Shown: positions 6,851 through 8,949 of the stretch, in pieces | Position numbering within the stretch: position 1 is the first letter of the stretch | Layout of the letters: every line of letters starts with the position of its first letter | NCBI GenBank assembly: GCA_002389675.1 | Contig: DGQF01000002.1 | Span: 42,992-51,940 of the forward strand | Direction: 5' to 3' | Source: Gammaproteobacteria bacterium UBA4421 | GTDB taxonomy: Bacteria; Pseudomonadota; Gammaproteobacteria; Pseudomonadales; Azotimanducaceae | Length of the DNA stretch: 8,949 nucleotides | Notes under the pieces: generated by a model | The model's database searches: none | What the model was told of the DNA's origin: nothing | The model's input: only the letters and a program-made list of their open reading frames with translations | Position numbers and translations under genes: made by a program

Positions 6851-6949
6851 GACTTGAAATGGGTAAATTTGGCCCCACCAAAAGCAAAGACAGGGTCATT
6901 GAAAAACAGTTATGATGGCGTGTGGCCTAAGACTTGAATGGGCCTAAAT
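6851..6949 (+). repeat. imperfect direct repeat, two copies 80 bp apart
   Basis: GACTTGAAATGGGTAAAT (6851-6868) recurs as GACTTGAATGGGCCTAAAT (6931-6949): the same bases apart from one missing A and an inserted CC. The starts are exactly 80 bp apart. The second copy also contains one of the two GGCCTAA heptamers. Could be paired regulator sites, a remnant of a small duplication, or chance in AT-rich intergenic DNA. Confidence 0.35.
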
Positions 6950-6982
6950 CAGCATCCAAAGCGAGCAAAGTCATCATGAACA

Positions 6983-6997
6983 AATCGATAATCGATT
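6983..6997. promoter_or_regulatory. perfect 15-bp palindrome upstream of clpS
   Basis: AATCGAT-A-ATCGATT is a perfect inverted repeat of two 7-bp arms around one base, ending 18 bp before the clpS start. It overlaps a GATAAT box (6987-6992), so a dimeric protein bound here would sit at a promoter or on the clpS leader. The regulator is not identifiable from the sequence. Confidence 0.4.
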
Positions 6998-7015
6998 GAA
7001 AATCATCAAACTATT

Positions 7016-7390
7016 ATGAGCAAACGGCAGATGAGAGCGCAGACCCCAATGCCTCGAGGGCAGGGAAACGATCCGGAAAACGACCAAGAACGAGACGGCG
7101 GCTTAGCAACAGCCGCGGCCAAGCCTGAGCTCAAACCACCGTCGATGTTCAAAGTCCTACTCTTGAACGACGATTTCACGCCCATGGAGTTTGTGGTGCA
7201 CATCCTTGAGAAATTTTTTGCGATGAATCGAGAAAAAGCCACGCAAATTATGTTGACCGTTCACACTGAGGGTGCAGCGACTGTGGGAATATATCCTCGG
7301 GACGTTGCTGAAACCAAATCTGAGCTGGTCAATCTATATGCTCAGGAAAATAATCACCCATTGATGTCCACCATAGAAATGACGGATTAA
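7016..7390 (+). CDS. clpS: ClpS, ClpA adaptor for N-degron proteolysis
   Basis: A 124-residue adaptor that binds proteins with N-terminal Leu, Phe, Trp or Tyr and hands them to ClpAP. The core (about residues 40-122) is typical: KPPSMFKVLLLNDDFTPMEF with the N-degron pocket Asn51-Asp52-Asp53, Met57 (gatekeeper position), His83 in TVHTEG (E. coli His66), and the DVAETK segment that contacts ClpA. The N-terminal extension of about 39 residues is flexible-looking, rich in Gln, Asp, Glu and Ala, and longer than in E. coli (106 aa total), though long tails are common in Pseudomonas-type ClpS; in E. coli this tail is needed for substrate transfer to ClpA. No good ribosome site precedes ATG 7016; in-frame ATGs at 7031 and 7049 are alternatives. 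clpA begins 19 bp after the stop. Confidence 0.95.
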   Translation: MSKRQMRAQTPMPRGQGNDPENDQERDGGLATAAAKPELKPPSMFKVLLLNDDFTPMEFVVHILEKFFAMNREKATQIMLTVHTEGAATVGIYPRDVAETKSELVNLYAQENNHPLMSTIEMTD

Positions 7391-7409
7391 CCACAAACAA
7401 GCGAGATTC

Positions 7410-8949
7410 ATGTTAAGTAAAGATTTAGAGACCACGCTGAACGAAGCCTTTCGCGTTGCTAAAGACAAGCGTCATGAGTTCATGACGGTTGAGCATCTGT
7501 TGTTAGCGCTCTTGGATAACACCATTGCAGTTGATGTTTTGAAAAAGATCGGCGCTGATTTGAGCAAGTTGCGCCTGGACCTCGATCAGTACATTGACTC
7601 GACAACACCTGTGATCCCGCAGTCCGACAGTGAACGAGAGACGCAGCCGACATTGGGCTTCCAGCGCGTACTGCAACGGGCGGTTTTTCACGTGCAGTCC
7701 TCCGGGCGCAAAGAGGTCACGGGGGCCAATGTATTAGTTGCGATTTTCAGCGAACAGGAAAGCCAAGCCGTTTACTTTTTAAAACAACAAAATATTGCGC
7801 GCATCGACGTAGTCAATTTCATCTCTCATGGCATCAGCAAAGTGCCTGACGAAGACGGCGATTCAAGCGAGTCCGCGACCGAGGACGACACCGTAACCGA
7901 TTCGGAAGAGGCAAAACCCAGCGCTTTAGAATCGTTTGCGACCAATCTCAACGAAGAAGCCAAGGCGGGTCGAATAGACCCTCTGGTCGGTAGAGATACC
8001 GAGCTAGAACGAGTTATCCAAATTTTGTGCCGCCGCCGCAAAAATAATCCCTTGCTGGTAGGTGAATCAGGGGTAGGTAAAACGGCAATTGCGGAAGGTC
8101 TGGCCAAACGTATCATCGATCAACAAGTGCCCGAAGTGGTCGCCAACGCGGAAATTTTCTCCCTAGATCTAGGTGCCCTTTTGGCGGGGACTAAATACCG
8201 TGGCGACTTCGAAAAGCGCTTTAAGGCGGTTTTGGCGGACCTCAAGCAAAGATCCGGTTCAATTCTCTTTATTGACGAAATCCACACCATTATTGGGGCG
8301 GGTGCGGCGTCTGGCGGCGTTATGGATGCCTCTAATTTACTCAAACCGTTGCTCACCTCAGGCCAAATCAAGTGCATGGGGTCAACAACTTATCAAGAGT
8401 ATCGAGGCATATTCGACAAAGACCGAGCATTGTCCCGTCGATTTCAAAAGGTAGATGTTAATGAGCCGAGCGTGGAGGATACTTATCGGATTTTGAAGGG
8501 CCTCAAATCGCGTTTTGAGGACCATTATCATCTGCGTTATACCGACAAAGCTTTGCGAGTGGCTGCTGAACTGGCTGCGAAATACATTAACGATCGTTTT
8601 ATGCCCGACAAAGCCATTGACGTGGTCGATGAGGCTGGCGCGGCACAACAGCTGCTGCCGTCTTCGCGGCGCAAGAAAAGTATCGGCCCTGCAGACGTAG
8701 AACAAGTCGTTGCAAAAATCGCGAGAATTCCTCCGCAACAAGTCACCAGTTCAGATAAACAAGCGCTGAAAGATTTAGATAAAAAGCTAAAAATGGTCGT
8801 TTTTGGTCAAGATGAGGGCATTGATCAGCTAGCAAACGCGATCAAAATGTCGCGCGCTGGGCTCAAATCTGAGGATAAGCCAACGGGAAGTTTCCTATTC
8901 GCCGGACCCACAGGCGTCGGCAAAACCGAGGTCTGCCGCCAATTGGCCA
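7410..8949 (+). CDS. clpA: ClpA, ATP-dependent unfoldase subunit of ClpAP (partial, runs off the right edge)
   Basis: The frame is open from ATG 7410 to the end of the window: 513 complete codons of an expected ~755. ClpA is a hexameric AAA+ unfoldase that threads substrates into ClpP. Seen in order: the N-domain (1-143; begins MLSKDLETTLNEAF, the ClpS-binding domain), an acidic Ser/Asp/Glu linker (about 150-175), then the first AAA+ module with Walker A GESGVGKT at 218-225, pore-1 region GTKYRGDFEKRF, Walker B ILFIDE with Asp289-Glu290, IGAGAASGG, and arginine fingers Arg343-Arg344 in ALSRRFQK. The second module starts at about 470, with Walker A GPTGVGKT at 499-506. Oddity: the DEAGAxxR motif of module 1 reads DEAGAAQQ here, with Gln414 in place of the usual arginine. 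The ribosome site is weak (GCGAG); transcription is presumably shared with clpS. Confidence 0.97.
   Translation, partial: MLSKDLETTLNEAFRVAKDKRHEFMTVEHLLLALLDNTIAVDVLKKIGADLSKLRLDLDQYIDSTTPVIPQSDSERETQPTLGFQRVLQRAVFHVQSSGRKEVTGANVLVAIFSEQESQAVYFLKQQNIARIDVVNFISHGISKVPDEDGDSSESATEDDTVTDSEEAKPSALESFATNLNEEAKAGRIDPLVGRDTELERVIQILCRRRKNNPLLVGESGVGKTAIAEGLAKRIIDQQVPEVVANAEIFSLDLGALLAGTKYRGDFEKRFKAVLADLKQRSGSILFIDEIHTIIGAGAASGGVMDASNLLKPLLTSGQIKCMGSTTYQEYRGIFDKDRALSRRFQKVDVNEPSVEDTYRILKGLKSRFEDHYHLRYTDKALRVAAELAAKYINDRFMPDKAIDVVDEAGAAQQLLPSSRRKKSIGPADVEQVVAKIARIPPQQVTSSDKQALKDLDKKLKMVVFGQDEGIDQLANAIKMSRAGLKSEDKPTGSFLFAGPTGVGKTEVCRQLA

Larger units (their letters stand above)
6741..7015. promoter_or_regulatory. 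divergent cspD / clpS intergenic region
   Basis: About 275 bp with no gene. It must hold the promoters for cspD (-) and clpS-clpA (+). Toward clpS, TATGAT (6911-6916) with AAGACA (6887-6892, 18-bp spacing) is the best pair; CATAAT at 6834-6839 and GATAAT at 6987-6992 are further -10-like boxes without good partners. Toward cspD there is a perfect TTGACA (6800-6805 on the minus strand), but no acceptable -10 at 15-19 bp. Other structure: a 10-bp palindrome TGGCCGGCCA near 6815-6825, a small TTTGG/CCAAA hairpin at 6868-6882, two GGCCTAA copies 17 bp apart (6924, 6941) and a 15-bp palindrome before clpS. Only tiny reading frames (7-17 codons) occur, none with a ribosome site. Confidence 0.5.

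Noticed and set aside
6912..6999. Tiny forward frames (11 codons from 6912, 7 codons from 6976) as leader peptides for clpS
   Set aside because: Neither has a ribosome site, and their codons show no stalling or attenuation pattern such as runs of one amino acid followed by alternative hairpins.
8501..8520. Perfect inverted repeat CCTCAAA / TTTGAGG with a 6-base loop in clpA
   Set aside because: It lies deep within the conserved clpA coding frame, has no T-tract, and its codons fit the family; a hairpin of this size arises by chance in coding DNA.
8120..8741. Minus-strand frames of 85-119 codons opposite clpA
   Set aside because: The plus strand encodes an unbroken ClpA frame with Walker and arginine-finger motifs through this region, so these are antisense shadows.
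1..8949. A novel multi-gene defence, biosynthetic or mobile system
   Set aside because: Every substantial gene except the acetyltransferase's C-terminal domain is a well-known core-genome family in mostly familiar neighbourhoods; there are no transposases, integrases, toxin-antitoxin pairs, long repeats or unexplained gene clusters.

Overview
The window reads as ordinary, densely packed chromosome from a gammaproteobacterium of moderate GC content (close to 50% by eye). CysB, ThrH, PurB, MnmA, CspD, ClpS and ClpA are all of the Pseudomonas/enterobacterial type, and the pairings cysB–thrH, mnmA–purB and cspD/clpS–clpA are typical of that class. I see no phage, transposon, CRISPR, tRNA or rRNA signal, and nothing that looks like a new multi-gene system. 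The genus cannot be fixed from the sequence alone.

Layout, left to right. Positions 19-1632 (+) hold cysB, the LysR-type activator of cysteine biosynthesis, followed after 33 bp by thrH, a HAD-family phosphoserine phosphatase/homoserine phosphotransferase. Facing them on the minus strand is a compact three-gene run, read mnmA (tRNA 2-thiouridylase) – purB (adenylosuccinate lyase) – a two-domain GNAT acetyltransferase, with gaps of only 7 and 12 bp. An 80-110 bp divergent promoter region separates mnmA from moaC-moaD-moaE (+), the overlapping or abutting genes for molybdopterin synthase and the upstream cyclase accessory step. Facing moaE is cspD (-), a cold-shock-domain protein. A ~275 bp divergent intergenic region follows, with a perfect 15-bp palindrome and short repeats, and then clpS-clpA (+), the N-degron adaptor and its AAA+ unfoldase; clpA runs off the right edge after 513 codons.

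Functional links: cysB/thrH connect serine supply with cysteine/sulfur assimilation. MnmA and the MoaD/MoaE pair both consume sulfur that comes from cysteine (via sulfurtransfer), so much of the left and middle of the window touches sulfur flow, although this may be coincidental. ClpS/ClpA with divergent cspD is a conserved stationary-phase/proteolysis neighbourhood.

Points most worth a second look: hflD is absent from between mnmA and purB; the acetyltransferase has an unexplained ~150-residue C-terminal domain; ClpA has glutamine where the first AAA+ module normally has a conserved arginine (DEAGAxxR); and the cspD–clpS intergenic region carries a palindrome and an 80-bp-spaced repeat. Several starts differ from the longest open frames (moaC, moaD, cspD, probably mnmA).
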